NCBI RefSeq assembly: GCF_002813445.1 | Contig: NZ_PHHD01000001.1 | Span: 3,782,001-3,846,000 of the forward strand | DNA length: 64,000 nt | From: Pseudomonas tolaasii NCPPB 2192 | GTDB lineage: Bacteria; Pseudomonadota; Gammaproteobacteria; Pseudomonadales; Pseudomonadaceae | Direction of reading: 5' to 3' | In this document: positions 17,922 through 26,609 of the stretch, piece by piece | Layout of the letters: every line of letters begins with the position of its first letter | Position numbering within the stretch: position 1 is the first letter of the stretch | Notes under the pieces: model-generated | Database searches by the model: none | Seen by the model: only the letters and a program-made list of their open reading frames with translations | What the model was told of the DNA's origin: nothing | Program-made: the position numbers and the translations under genes

Positions 17922-18905
17922 ATGAATAACGACTTTTCATTTGCTATTAAAAGCATTGATTTCGACGAGGATTACCATCCCTCGGAAAACACGCGCATCA
18001 CCACCAACTTTGCCAACCTGGCCAGGGGTGAAAGCCGTCAAGAGAATTTGCGCAACACCCTGAGAATGATCGATAACCGCTTTAATGCCCTTGCCCATTG
18101 GGATAATCCCAAAGGCGACCGTTATACCGTCGAACTTGACATCATATCCGTCGAAATGGACCTGGCGGTTGAAAGCAGTGGCACTGCCATTCCCCTGATC
18201 GAAATATTGAAAACAACGATTGTTGACCGAACCACCGGCGAGCGTGTTGACGGTATCGTCGGGAACAATTTTTCCTCGTACGTGCGCGATTATGACTTCA
18301 GCGTGGTACTGCTGGAACACAATAAGGGCAAGCCCGAATTCGGTGTTCCTGAAGGCTTTGGCGAGCTGCATGGCAAGCTGTTCAAGCATTTCGTCAACTC
18401 AAAGGCGTACAAGGAAAACTTTAAAAAACCGCCGGTCATCTGCCTGAGTGTTTCCAGCGGCAAGGTCTATCACCGGACTGAAAACCAGCACCCGGTATTG
18501 GGCATTGAATACCGGCAGGATGAATGTTCCCTGACCGATGAATACTTCAAGAAGATGGGGTTGAAGGTTCGCTATTTCATGCCTGCCAACAGTGTCGCGC
18601 CTCTGGCGTTTTACTTCTCGGGCGACTTGCTGGGTGATTACACCAACCTTGAGTTGGTCAGCACCATCAGCACCATGGACACCTTTCAAAAGATCTACCG
18701 GCCCGAGATTTACAACGCGAACTCAGCCGCAGGAAAGTCCTATCAGCCGAGTTTGAAACATCAGGATTATTCACTCACGCTGATTGTTTATGACCGTGAA
18801 GAGCGCAGCCGGCTGGCAATTGAACAGGGCAAGTTTGTCGAAGAGCACTTTATCAAGCCCTATCAAACGGTTCTTCAACAATGGTCTGCCGGCCACGCGC
18901 TCTGA
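17922..18905 (+). CDS. mesX: DUF1852 protein, MesX-type partner of a methionine synthase
   Basis: This 327-residue protein begins MNNDFSFAIKSIDFDEDYHPSENTRITTNFANLARGE and contains no catalytic motif I can name. I recognise it as the DUF1852 family, which is encoded beside short MetE-like methionine synthases. Published work on folate-independent methionine synthases names this partner MesX and reports that MesD needs it. Here the methionine synthase gene follows after 26 bases and a flavin reductase after that, so the whole unit is probably one operon. A MetR-type box lies upstream. The codon use and lower GC do not differ strongly from neighbours. Confidence 0.8.
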   Translation: MNNDFSFAIKSIDFDEDYHPSENTRITTNFANLARGESRQENLRNTLRMIDNRFNALAHWDNPKGDRYTVELDIISVEMDLAVESSGTAIPLIEILKTTIVDRTTGERVDGIVGNNFSSYVRDYDFSVVLLEHNKGKPEFGVPEGFGELHGKLFKHFVNSKAYKENFKKPPVICLSVSSGKVYHRTENQHPVLGIEYRQDECSLTDEYFKKMGLKVRYFMPANSVAPLAFYFSGDLLGDYTNLELVSTISTMDTFQKIYRPEIYNANSAAGKSYQPSLKHQDYSLTLIVYDREERSRLAIEQGKFVEEHFIKPYQTVLQQWSAGHAL

Positions 18906-18931
18906 TTTATTTAAATACAAGGTTATCTGTC

Positions 18932-19960
18932 ATGAAAAAACTGTTACCCACCTCAACGGCAGGCAGTCTGCCTAAACCGTCCTGGCTCGCCCAACCCGAG
19001 ACGCTGTGGTCTCCCTGGAAATTGCAGGATGAAGGCTTGGTTGAGGGCAAGCAGGATGCGTTGCGCCTGGCGTTGCAAGAGCAACAGCAAGCCGGTATCG
19101 ATATCGTCAGCGACGGTGAGCAAACGCGCCAACACTTCGTCACCACCTTTATCGAACACCTCAACGGCGTTGATTTCGAGAAGCGTGAAACCGTGCGCAT
19201 TCGTGACCGCTATGACGCCAGCGTGCCCACGGTGGTGGGCGCGGTCAGTCGTCAAAAGCCGGTGTTTGTCGAGGATGCCAGGTTCCTGCGCCAGCAAACC
19301 GATCAACCCATCAAATGGGCGCTGCCGGGCCCCATGACAATGATCGATACGCTCTACGACAACCACTATAAAAGCCGCGAAAAACTCGCCTGGGAGTTTG
19401 CCAGGATTCTCAACGAAGAGGCCCGCGAGCTGGAAGCGGCGGGCGTGGATATCATCCAGTTTGATGAGCCGGCCTTTAACGTCTTCTTTGATGAAGTGAA
19501 CGAGTGGGGCGTTGCCACCCTGGAAAGGGCCATCGAAGGCCTTAAGTGTGAAACGGCGGTGCACATTTGCTACGGCTACGGAATCAAGGCCAATACCGAC
19601 TGGAAAAAGACCCTGGGGTCGGAGTGGCGCCAATATGAAGAGGCGTTTCCCAAACTGCAAAAATCCAGTATCGATATTGTCTCGCTCGAATGTCACAACT
19701 CCCACGTGCCCATGGAGTTGATTGAACTCATTCGCGGTAAAAAAGTGATGGTCGGTGCCATTGACGTGGCGTCCAACACCGTTGAGACACCGGAAGAAGT
19801 CGCCAATACCCTGCGCAAAGCCCTGCAGTTTGTGGATGCCGACAAGCTTTATCCGTGCACCAACTGCGGCATGGCGCCGCTTTCCCGCGGGGTCGCCAGG
19901 GGCAAACTGAATGCGCTCAGTGCGGGCGCTGAGATAGTCCGTAGAGAACTCTTGAAATAG
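18932..19960 (+). CDS. mesD: Core (short) cobalamin-independent methionine synthase, MesD-type
   Basis: At 342 residues it corresponds only to the C-terminal catalytic barrel of MetE and lacks the N-terminal folate-binding half. ATG 18932 opens MKKLLPTSTAGSLPKP; the frame upstream overlaps the previous gene. The zinc ligands expected from MetE are present: His211 and Cys213 (HICYG), Glu253 (SLEC) and Cys312 (CTNCGM). The homocysteine-side motif IQFDEP is also present. It should methylate homocysteine to methionine. The MesD group is reported to work without folate and to depend on MesX and oxygen. The context DUF1852 - this gene - flavin reductase supports MesD over other short forms. Confidence 0.85.
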   Translation: MKKLLPTSTAGSLPKPSWLAQPETLWSPWKLQDEGLVEGKQDALRLALQEQQQAGIDIVSDGEQTRQHFVTTFIEHLNGVDFEKRETVRIRDRYDASVPTVVGAVSRQKPVFVEDARFLRQQTDQPIKWALPGPMTMIDTLYDNHYKSREKLAWEFARILNEEARELEAAGVDIIQFDEPAFNVFFDEVNEWGVATLERAIEGLKCETAVHICYGYGIKANTDWKKTLGSEWRQYEEAFPKLQKSSIDIVSLECHNSHVPMELIELIRGKKVMVGAIDVASNTVETPEEVANTLRKALQFVDADKLYPCTNCGMAPLSRGVARGKLNALSAGAEIVRRELLK

Positions 19961-19976
19961 GTAGTCAGGACGGACC

Positions 19977-20477
19977 ATGTCACTTCCCACCACGGCCATC
20001 GAGCCTTTGAGCTTTCGCGAAGCGCTCGGGCACTACGCGTCCGGCATCACGGTCATCACTTCTCACGTTGACGATGAGCCGGTTGGCTTTACGTGCCAGT
20101 CGTTCTACAGCGTATCGGTGAGCCCGCCGCTGGTGTCGTTCAGCGTTATGCGCAGTTCGGCCAGTTATCCCAGGATCCGCCAGGCCGGCCGGTTTGCCGT
20201 GAATATCCTGTCGGGCGAGCAGGTGGGTATTTCCAACCGGTTCGCCCGGCGCGGCACGGACAAATGGCAAGGCGTCGACTGGCAGGCCTCGCCGCTGGGT
20301 AACCCCATCCTTGGCGGCAGCCTGCACTGGCTGGATTGCGAAGTTCACGCCGAACACGTCGCCGGTGATCACCTGATCGTGATTGGCGAAGTGAAGGCGC
20401 TGAGCCTGCAGGAAGCGGCTTCGGCGCAACCCTTGCTGTACTTCAAGGGGCAATATTGCAACCTCGCGGCGCAGTAA
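19977..20477 (+). CDS. Flavin reductase-like protein
   Basis: This 166-residue protein has the flavin-reductase fold (FREALGHYASGITVITS...PVGFTCQSFYSVSVSPPLVSFSV...FAVNILSGEQVGISNRFA), as in NADH:FMN oxidoreductases that feed reduced flavin to monooxygenases. It starts 16 bases after the methionine synthase. By context it may supply reduced flavin to the oxygen-dependent MesX/MesD system, but this is inference. It could equally be a general FMN reductase. Confidence 0.85.
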   Translation: MSLPTTAIEPLSFREALGHYASGITVITSHVDDEPVGFTCQSFYSVSVSPPLVSFSVMRSSASYPRIRQAGRFAVNILSGEQVGISNRFARRGTDKWQGVDWQASPLGNPILGGSLHWLDCEVHAEHVAGDHLIVIGEVKALSLQEAASAQPLLYFKGQYCNLAAQ

Positions 20478-20566
20478 ACCCGCCCCTTTTTCGCCAAACA
20501 GGTCTACCATGCCTCCCCGGCAGTGGTTCCACGCGCTACCGATTCTTCTTGTTTAAAGGTACCGCC

Positions 20567-20800
20567 ATGTCCATCGACCAAATCTCCCTGCCCAAAGGCG
20601 TCGGCCCACACGCCGCCAAGCTGCTCGACGCCATCACCGGCGCCGCCACCCACGAAGCACTCAACCGCGCAGGCGGGAAAGCCGAGGGTTTTGTGTTGGG
20701 GCTGGAAGCCACCAAGGCGATCAAAAGCCAGATCGCCGAGTCGTTGTATGTAGCTTACGATGACGCAGCGAGTCATCGGGCAGGTGAGTTGAAGGGCTGA
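20567..20800 (+). CDS. Small conserved-looking protein of unknown function
   Basis: This 77-residue protein (MSIDQISLPKGVGPHAAKLLDAITGAATHEALN...) starts at ATG 20567 with AAAGG upstream. The longer frame from 20456 overlaps the flavin reductase gene and is unlikely. It is soluble and Ala-rich with predicted helices and no known motif. It sits between the flavin reductase and a nucleotidyltransferase-like gene on the same strand, possibly with its own promoter. Confidence 0.6.
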   Translation: MSIDQISLPKGVGPHAAKLLDAITGAATHEALNRAGGKAEGFVLGLEATKAIKSQIAESLYVAYDDAASHRAGELKG

Positions 20801-20833
20801 TCTTCAGCCGGGGCAATTCAAGGACGCATAAAC

Positions 20834-21403
20834 ATGACATTGACCGTCAACACCTTCCTCGACCTGGCCATGGCCAACCCCGTCAACGCCGAAATTACCG
20901 CGCGCCTGCCGACTCTTGGTGTGGACCAGTGCATGCTCACGGCGGGTTGTCTGTTTCAGGCGGTGTGGAATCACCAGGCGAATTTGCCTGCTGATCAAGG
21001 CGTGAAGGACTATGACGTTTTTTATTTTGACACCGACCTTTCCTACGAGGCGGAAGACAAGGTCATTCGCGCGGCTGAGCATTTATTTCAAGACCTTGGC
21101 GTCAATGTAGAAGTGAAGAACCAGGCGCGGGTGCATCTCTGGTATCCCCAGCGTTTTGGCCGGCCCTATCCGCAGTTGCACACGGCTAAACAGGGAGTCG
21201 ACCGTTACCTGGTGGCGGGAACGTGTATCGGGCTTGAGATAGACACAGGCGAGGTGTATGCGCCGAACGGGCTGGAAGACGTGGCGCAGGGTATTTTGCG
21301 GATCAACCCGCTGCACCCGGAGCCTGAGTTGTTTGCCGCCAAGGCCCGAAGTTATCAGGCGCGCTGGCCGTGGCTCAGGATTGTGACACCGCAATCAGTT
21401 TAG
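20834..21403 (+). CDS. Nucleotidyltransferase-like family protein (NTP_transf_6 / DUF925 type)
   Basis: This 189-residue protein carries the family pattern TLGVDQCMLTAGCLFQAVWNH...GVKDYDVFYFDTDLSYEAED...VEVKNQARVHLWYPQRFG. The DYDVFYFD segment supplies the Asp pair expected of a nucleotidyltransferase metal site. No substrate is known for this family. It lies 33 bases after the small unknown gene and is followed by a repeat-rich gap. Confidence 0.8.
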   Translation: MTLTVNTFLDLAMANPVNAEITARLPTLGVDQCMLTAGCLFQAVWNHQANLPADQGVKDYDVFYFDTDLSYEAEDKVIRAAEHLFQDLGVNVEVKNQARVHLWYPQRFGRPYPQLHTAKQGVDRYLVAGTCIGLEIDTGEVYAPNGLEDVAQGILRINPLHPEPELFAAKARSYQARWPWLRIVTPQSV

Positions 21404-21440
21404 CGATGCAGGCTTTGTCGGTTGGCAGTGAATGCGCGGT

Positions 21441-21645
21441 GATCCCTTCGCAGCCTCGCCAAGGCTCGACAGCTCCCACAGGGGATTGGCAGAGCCTGAA
21501 AAATCGCTGTTGCCAAGCCGCTGGCGCCGGGCACGTTCTGTCAGGCAATGAAGATCAAAGGTGGGAGCTGGCTTGCCTGCGAAGGCGGCGGCATTGCCGA
21601 TAAAGAACTCGCCTGACCCACCGCCTTCGCAGCCTTGCTGAAGCT
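21441..21645. repeat. REP cluster in the gap before tspO
   Basis: Degenerate and intact REP units alternate here: a reverse copy ending at about 21479 (CAGCTCCCAC), a forward copy at 21561 (GTGGGAGCTGGCTTGCCTGCGAAGGCGG) and a reverse partner around 21630. The 21404-21718 gap contains nothing else that looks coding. Confidence 0.7.
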
Positions 21646-21718
21646 CACAGGTGATTGCAGTGAACTTTTACCGGCGTGTCAGGCGTCCAAGGTTGAAATG
21701 ACCAACCGAGGACAGTCG

Positions 21719-22159
21719 ATGACCTTCTTTATCTTCCTGCTAGCCTGCGCCGCTGCGGCGAGTACCGGACTGCTCTTCAAGCCGGGTGCCTGGTACGAGG
21801 CGCTGGTTAAGCCGGGCTTTACCCCGCCCAATTGGCTGTTCCCGGTCGCGTGGACGATTATCTATCTGTTGCTTGCCTGGGCCGGTTACCGGTTAAGCCT
21901 GATACCGGACAGCCAGATCGTGCTGGCGTTATGGGCGGCGCAAATCGCGTTGAATACACTGTGGACGCCGGTGTTCTTCGGCGCGCACCGCATCTTCGCG
22001 GCAATGCTGGTGATCACGCTGCTCTGGGTGACCGTGGCGACCATGGTGGTGCTGGCCGTTCGCCTGGATTTGATCACCGGGTTGATTCTGTTTCCGTACC
22101 TGGCGTGGCTGAGTGTAGCGGCAGCCTTGAATTTTTCGATTTTGCGCAATAACCGCTGA
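21719..22159 (+). CDS. tspO: TspO/MBR family membrane protein
   Basis: About 146 residues with five hydrophobic helices and the family's Trp/Pro-rich first loop (KPGFTPPNWLFPVAWTIIYLLLAWAGYRL) and WTPVFFGAHR motif. ATG 21719 follows a GAGGA site; ATG 21698 is a possible alternative. TspO proteins bind porphyrins and related ligands in membranes and are linked to tetrapyrrole and stress responses. The stop overlaps the next start (TGATG), so it is co-translated with an alpha/beta hydrolase. Confidence 0.92.
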   Translation: MTFFIFLLACAAAASTGLLFKPGAWYEALVKPGFTPPNWLFPVAWTIIYLLLAWAGYRLSLIPDSQIVLALWAAQIALNTLWTPVFFGAHRIFAAMLVITLLWVTVATMVVLAVRLDLITGLILFPYLAWLSVAAALNFSILRNNR

Positions 22160-23106
22160 TGGCCCATAGACCTTGGCCTGCCAGCGAGCCCGAGCTGGCG
22201 CAGATGCGCGCATTCAACAAAAAACTCGCGTGGATGCCGCGCTTCAGGATCCGTAGTAACCGCATTACGCCGCGTTTGATCCAGGCGCTGCTGCGCGTCA
22301 GCCAAAAGGTCAGGAAACCTGTTGCGGCGCAAACCCGATTGATCAGCGCAGGCGGCGTGCAAGTGCCGGTGCGCATCCTGCGCCCGCAAGGCAAACCCAA
22401 GGGTGTGGTGCTGGACATCCATGGTGGCGGCTGGGTGATCGGCAACGCGCAGATGGACGATGACCTGAACCTGGGCATGGTGCAGGCCTGCGACGTCGCC
22501 GTGGTGTCAGTGGATTATCGGTTGGCAATCGACACGCCGGTTGAGGGGCTGATGGAAGACTGTTTGGCGGCTGCACGCTGGTTGCTGAGTGAGACGGAGT
22601 TTGCTGATTTACCGGTGATCGTCGTCGGCGAGTCGGCGGGCGGGCATCTGGCGGCGGCGACCTTGCTGGCGCTCAAGCAATGGCCACAATTGCTCGCGCG
22701 GGTTTGCGGGGCGGTGCTGTATTACGGCGTATACGATCTGGCTGGCACTCCCAGCGTGCGCATGGCGAGGCCGGATACGTTGCTGCTGGACGGGCCGGGA
22801 ATGGTCGCAGCGTTGCAACTGCTGACGCCGGGTTTGAGTGATGAGCAGCGTCGGCAACCGCCGCTGTCACCCTTGTATGGCGACTTCACCGACCTGCCGC
22901 CGGCGTTGATGTTCGTGGGCGACCTGGACCCGTTGAAGGATGACACGCTGCTGCTGGCTGAGCGTTGGCCGCAGGCCGAGGCCTATTTGCTGCCGGAGGC
23001 AGCCCATGGGTTTATCCATTTTCCGGTGTCGCTGGGCGCCAGTGTATTGGCTTACAACCACCAGTGGATCACTCGGAAAATGCTCACGCCTGCTCTTGAT
23101 GGCTGA
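22159..23106 (+). CDS. Alpha/beta hydrolase, hormone-sensitive-lipase type esterase
   Basis: This 315-residue protein has the HSL-family oxyanion motif HGGGW, the nucleophile elbow GESAGG, an acid motif (VGDLDPLKDD) and a catalytic His (EAAHGFIHFP). It should be a cytosolic carboxylesterase on short acyl chains. Substrate unknown. Translationally coupled to tspO by a one-base overlap of stop and start. Confidence 0.9.
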   Translation: MAHRPWPASEPELAQMRAFNKKLAWMPRFRIRSNRITPRLIQALLRVSQKVRKPVAAQTRLISAGGVQVPVRILRPQGKPKGVVLDIHGGGWVIGNAQMDDDLNLGMVQACDVAVVSVDYRLAIDTPVEGLMEDCLAAARWLLSETEFADLPVIVVGESAGGHLAAATLLALKQWPQLLARVCGAVLYYGVYDLAGTPSVRMARPDTLLLDGPGMVAALQLLTPGLSDEQRRQPPLSPLYGDFTDLPPALMFVGDLDPLKDDTLLLAERWPQAEAYLLPEAAHGFIHFPVSLGASVLAYNHQWITRKMLTPALDG

Positions 23107-23482
23107 CCAACAACGCCTGCCAGGCCAAGCCAAGCTGGACCAGTTTCTCCATCGGGAAAGGGGCAGAAGTGAACCGCAAGGAAATGGGGGTTACGTAAAG
23201 GATGCGCAGATGGATTTCGCCAGGCTTTTTGCTTTTTACCAGTGATAGCCGGTTCCAGATGAAGCGGGCAGGTTTCCACTTCACCACGCACCCCGGAGCT
23301 GAAGCCGTAAAAAAAGCTGACAACCTGGGGGCGTCTGCGGCCTTTATAAAAAGGTGGAAGTTGCCCGTACTGCCTTGTTCCATAGTCAGGTAAAAGTCTT
23401 GCTTTCTGGATTGCAGGAACAGGTGAACGCAGCGCCAGCCGCTTTCATGGCAAACACTGAACAACGCTTTTGCATTGATCAT
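23084..23482 (-). CDS. Hypothetical protein, doubtful
   Basis: This is a 132-residue frame (MINAKALFSVCHESGWRCVHLF...) in an otherwise empty 600-base gap. Its 3' end overlaps the convergent hydrolase by 23 bases. A GGAAGA sequence lies nine bases before its ATG, and the product has a balanced composition with several aromatic residues. I recognise no family, and the codon use is less GC-biased than in neighbours. It may be a real orphan gene or a chance frame. Confidence 0.35.
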   Translation of the reverse strand: MINAKALFSVCHESGWRCVHLFLQSRKQDFYLTMEQGSTGNFHLFIKAADAPRLSAFFTASAPGCVVKWKPARFIWNRLSLVKSKKPGEIHLRILYVTPISLRFTSAPFPMEKLVQLGLAWQALLVSHQEQA

Positions 23483-23565
23483 TGTTGAAGTCTTCCGTGA
23501 CGGGGTTCAGTGAGGTTTAGCTGATGCCGCACAGGTTTGCACGTGTATAGGCTCAATGCCACCGC

Positions 23566-23690
23566 CTCTGCAGGCAAGCCAGCTCCCACCTTTGATCTTC
23601 ATCGCGGGTGAGAGAGTGCCCGGCGCGAGGACCCTGCGGACAGTGTTTTTCCAAACACCACCCATCCCGTGTGGGAGCCAGCTCCCACGC
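23566..23690. repeat. REP remnants downstream of the ABC ATPase gene
   Basis: A reverse REP core (CAGGCAAGCCAGCTCCCAC) ends at 23589, and a compact palindrome GTGGGAGC-CA-GCTCCCAC occupies 23671-23688. The rest of 23483-23708 shows no gene. The palindrome may end the transcript of the minus-strand ABC operon. Confidence 0.65.
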
Positions 23691-23708
23691 GGATTTGCGC
23701 TTGATCTG

Positions 23709-24473
23709 TCAGATAGGGCGCAGCCGCAGAATCTGCGCACCGTCAAATGGGTCTGTCAGGTAATGCGCCTGCACGCCAAACGTGTCGCGCAAGCGCTCAG
23801 GCGTCAGCACTTCCAGTGGCTTGCCCAGCGCCACCATGCTGCCGCGGTCCAGCACCGCAAGGCGATCACACGTCAGCGCCTGGTTCAGGTCATGCAAGGC
23901 GATCAAGGTGGTTACGGGCAAGCCCTGCACGCCTTTCAAAATCCCCAGTTGATGCTGAATGTCCAGGTGATTGGTCGGCTCATCCAACAGCAGAATCTGC
24001 GGCCGTTGTGCCAGTGCACGGGCGATGTGCACGCGTTGGCGTTCGCCGCCGGAGAGGCTGCGCCAGGCGCGCTGGCTCAGGTGAGTGGCGTCCACGTCGT
24101 GCAAGGCCTGGCGCACGATGGCGTGGTCTTCGCTCGACCACGGGCTCAGCGCCGACAGCCACGGTGTGCGGCCCAGCGCCACGGCGTCGAACACACGAAT
24201 GGCGTCGTCGGTGTCGGCCTGCTGTTCCACCACGGCCAGTTGCTGTGCGATGGCTCGGCGGGACAAATCACCCAGGCGCTGGCCGCCCAACAGCACTTCG
24301 CCGGAGGCTGGAGTCCGCAGGCCTGCCAGCAGTTTGAGCAGGGTGGATTTGCCGGAGCCGTTCGGCCCGACAATCCCAAGGGTTTCGCCCGTTTCAACCG
24401 TCAGGTGAATACCGCGCAGCAACTCGGCGTCACGTACCTTGAAGCCCAGCCCATGGCAACTGAGCACGCTCAT
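23709..24473 (-). CDS. btuD: ABC transporter ATP-binding protein (FecE/BtuD type)
   Basis: This 254-residue ATPase has Walker A GPNGSGKST, signature LSGGERQR, Walker B ILLLDEPTNHLD and H-loop ALHDLN, and resembles siderophore/B12 importer ATPases. It overlaps the permease gene by four bases and is the third gene of a riboswitch-controlled operon. The B12 assignment comes from the riboswitch upstream. The symbol is by context and could be wrong if the cargo is cobinamide or cobalt chelates. Confidence 0.88.
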   Translation of the reverse strand: MSVLSCHGLGFKVRDAELLRGIHLTVETGETLGIVGPNGSGKSTLLKLLAGLRTPASGEVLLGGQRLGDLSRRAIAQQLAVVEQQADTDDAIRVFDAVALGRTPWLSALSPWSSEDHAIVRQALHDVDATHLSQRAWRSLSGGERQRVHIARALAQRPQILLLDEPTNHLDIQHQLGILKGVQGLPVTTLIALHDLNQALTCDRLAVLDRGSMVALGKPLEVLTPERLRDTFGVQAHYLTDPFDGAQILRLRPI

Positions 24474-25474
24474 CGCGCATTCCTCCGGCCGATGAGTATC
24501 AGTGCAAACACCGGCGCGCCGACCAGCGCGGTGACCACGCCGACCGGAATTACCTGGCCCTTGATCAGCGTGCGCGACAGCACATCAGCGGCAATCAGAA
24601 ACAGCGCGCCGCCCAGGGCGCTGGCCGGCAGCAAGCGTGAATGCCCGGTGCCAAGCAACAGGCGCGCGGCATGGGGAATCACCAGCCCGACAAAGCCGAT
24701 GGAGCCGACAATCGACACCATCACCGCCGTCACGAGCGCTGCGCATCCCACCAATACCAGCTGCACGCGGCGCACCGGAATGCCCAACGAGGCCGCCGAA
24801 TCCGTGCCGAAGGTGAACGCATCCAGCGCGCGACGGTGCCACAGGCACACCGCCAAACCGGCGACCGCCACCGGCACCGCCAGCCACACCGACGGCCAGC
24901 GCACGCCGCTGAGGTTGCCCAGCAGCCAGAACATGATGCCGCGCGCCTGTTCGGAGCTGGCGGACTTGGTGATCAGGAACGCGGTGAGCGCGTTGAACAG
25001 CTGCGAGCCGGCGATACCCGCGAGGATGATCTGCCCGGTACCGCTGTTGGAACCGCTGGCCCGCGCCAGCAGAATCACCAGCGCAAACGCGGCCATGGCG
25101 CCGACAAACGCTCCCGCCGATAGCGAAATCAAACCGCCGCCCACGCCGATCAGCGCCACCAACACCGCGCCGGTGGACGCCCCGGCGCTGATGCCCAGCA
25201 AGTATGGATCCGCCAACGGGTTGCGCAGCAGCGACTGCAGGATCACCCCGCACGTCGCCAGCCCGGCCCCGCACGCGGCGGCCACCAGAGCGCGGGTCAG
25301 GCGGTAGTTCCAGACCACGCCTTCGTCGATCGGGTCAAGCGCATAACCGGCGGCCCACAGCTTGTTGGCCAGCACTTGCAGCACCACCTGCGGCGAGATG
25401 GCGGTTTCGCCGATGGCCACGCCAGCCAGCACGGCCGCCAGCAGCAAGGCGAGGGCGAGCAGGGTGCGTATCAT
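24470..25474 (-). CDS. btuC: ABC transporter permease (FecCD/BtuC type)
   Basis: This 334-residue protein has about ten hydrophobic helices and FecCD family motifs (WNYRLTRALVAAACGAGLATCGVILQSLLRNPLADPYLLGISAGAS; GFVGLVIPHAARLLLG). It should form the inner-membrane channel of the importer. Four-base overlaps at both ends link it to the binding protein and the ATPase. B12-type specificity is inferred from the upstream riboswitch. Confidence 0.9.
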   Translation of the reverse strand: MIRTLLALALLLAAVLAGVAIGETAISPQVVLQVLANKLWAAGYALDPIDEGVVWNYRLTRALVAAACGAGLATCGVILQSLLRNPLADPYLLGISAGASTGAVLVALIGVGGGLISLSAGAFVGAMAAFALVILLARASGSNSGTGQIILAGIAGSQLFNALTAFLITKSASSEQARGIMFWLLGNLSGVRWPSVWLAVPVAVAGLAVCLWHRRALDAFTFGTDSAASLGIPVRRVQLVLVGCAALVTAVMVSIVGSIGFVGLVIPHAARLLLGTGHSRLLPASALGGALFLIAADVLSRTLIKGQVIPVGVVTALVGAPVFALILIGRRNAR

Positions 25475-26481
25475 TTGGGCAGGTCGTAGCCGTCGATGGC
25501 CGTGGCCAGTTGCTCAAGGCCCTCGAACATGCGGATGCTGGCCTGTAACGCGAGGGCGTCGAGAATGATGATGCGGTTGTTTTTCACGGCGTCCATGTTA
25601 CGGGTCACCGGGTCGCTGCGCAGGAAGGCAAGTTTCTTTTCATGGTCGTCGGCGGGGTAGCGGCGGCGGTCCATGCGCGCGATCACCAGGAAGGTCGGGT
25701 TGGCCTTGGCGATGGTTTCCCAGCCGACGGCGGGCCACTCTTCGTCGGATTGCACCACGTTGGACAGGCCGAGGGTTTCCAGCATGAACTCGGGGATGCC
25801 CTTATGGCCCGCAACGTAAGGGTCGCTGGCCATTTCGGAACTGGAGAACCACACCAAGGCGCTGGCCTGTTTGAGGCCTTTGCCGTGTGCGGTGGCGACG
25901 GATTTGGCCAGGCGTGCCTTGAGTTCGTCGTTCAATTGCTGGCCGCGGTCCTGCACGTCAAAAATCTCGGCAAGCTGGCGGATGCTTTTATAGATGGTTT
26001 CGATATGGAACGGCTCAAGGCGCGTGCCGTCGGCGCCGACCAGGTTGTCTTTGCCTTCGCAGTCTGAGGGCAGCAGGTAGGTGGGAATCTTCAGTTCGTG
26101 AAATTGCTCGCGGGTGCCGACCACACCTTGTGGGCCGACCACCCATTCCAGCTCGGCGGCCACCAGTTGCGGGCGCTTGGCGATCACGGCTTCAAAGCTG
26201 GGCTCGTTGTCGGCCAGGCGTTCGATCTTGTCGTTTTGCGCCTTGAACTGTGGCAGCACGTTGTTGAACCACAGCGACGTGCCGACCACTTTATCGGCCA
26301 CGCCCAGGGCGTAGAGCATTTCGGTGGCGGCCTGGCCGATGGTCACGCTGCGTGCCGGCGCCTGCTGGAAGGTCACCGCGCTGCCGCAGTTCTGCACGGT
26401 GAGCGGGTATTGAGTGGGCGCAGCCTGGGCAAGTGTGCAGAAGCCAACGCCTGCGAGCAGGGCGGTAACGCGTGGCAGCAT
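25471..26481 (-). CDS. btuF: ABC transporter periplasmic binding protein (BtuF/FecB type)
   Basis: About 336 residues from ATG at 26481, which has GGAGA upstream and opens a signal peptide (LPRVTALLAGVGFCTLAQAA). A longer frame would start at 26586 within the leader. The mature protein has the type III periplasmic-binding pattern (ARSVTIGQAATEMLYALGVADKVVGTS; DNEPSFEAVIAKRPQLVAAE), as in B12 and siderophore importers. It is the first gene after a cobalamin riboswitch, so it probably binds a corrinoid. No TonB receptor is encoded with it. Confidence 0.88.
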   Translation of the reverse strand: MLPRVTALLAGVGFCTLAQAAPTQYPLTVQNCGSAVTFQQAPARSVTIGQAATEMLYALGVADKVVGTSLWFNNVLPQFKAQNDKIERLADNEPSFEAVIAKRPQLVAAELEWVVGPQGVVGTREQFHELKIPTYLLPSDCEGKDNLVGADGTRLEPFHIETIYKSIRQLAEIFDVQDRGQQLNDELKARLAKSVATAHGKGLKQASALVWFSSSEMASDPYVAGHKGIPEFMLETLGLSNVVQSDEEWPAVGWETIAKANPTFLVIARMDRRRYPADDHEKKLAFLRSDPVTRNMDAVKNNRIIILDALALQASIRMFEGLEQLATAIDGYDLPK

Positions 26482-26609
26482 GGGGCGATCTCCGTGAGAA
26501 CCGTAAGTGAAACGGGAGAGGTACGGTTCGGAAACACACCCTCGATGGCTGCGTGTGAGGCAGGCGAGGACGTCCTTCCCGGACACCCCGCCGGTCAGTG
26601 ATAACGCTG

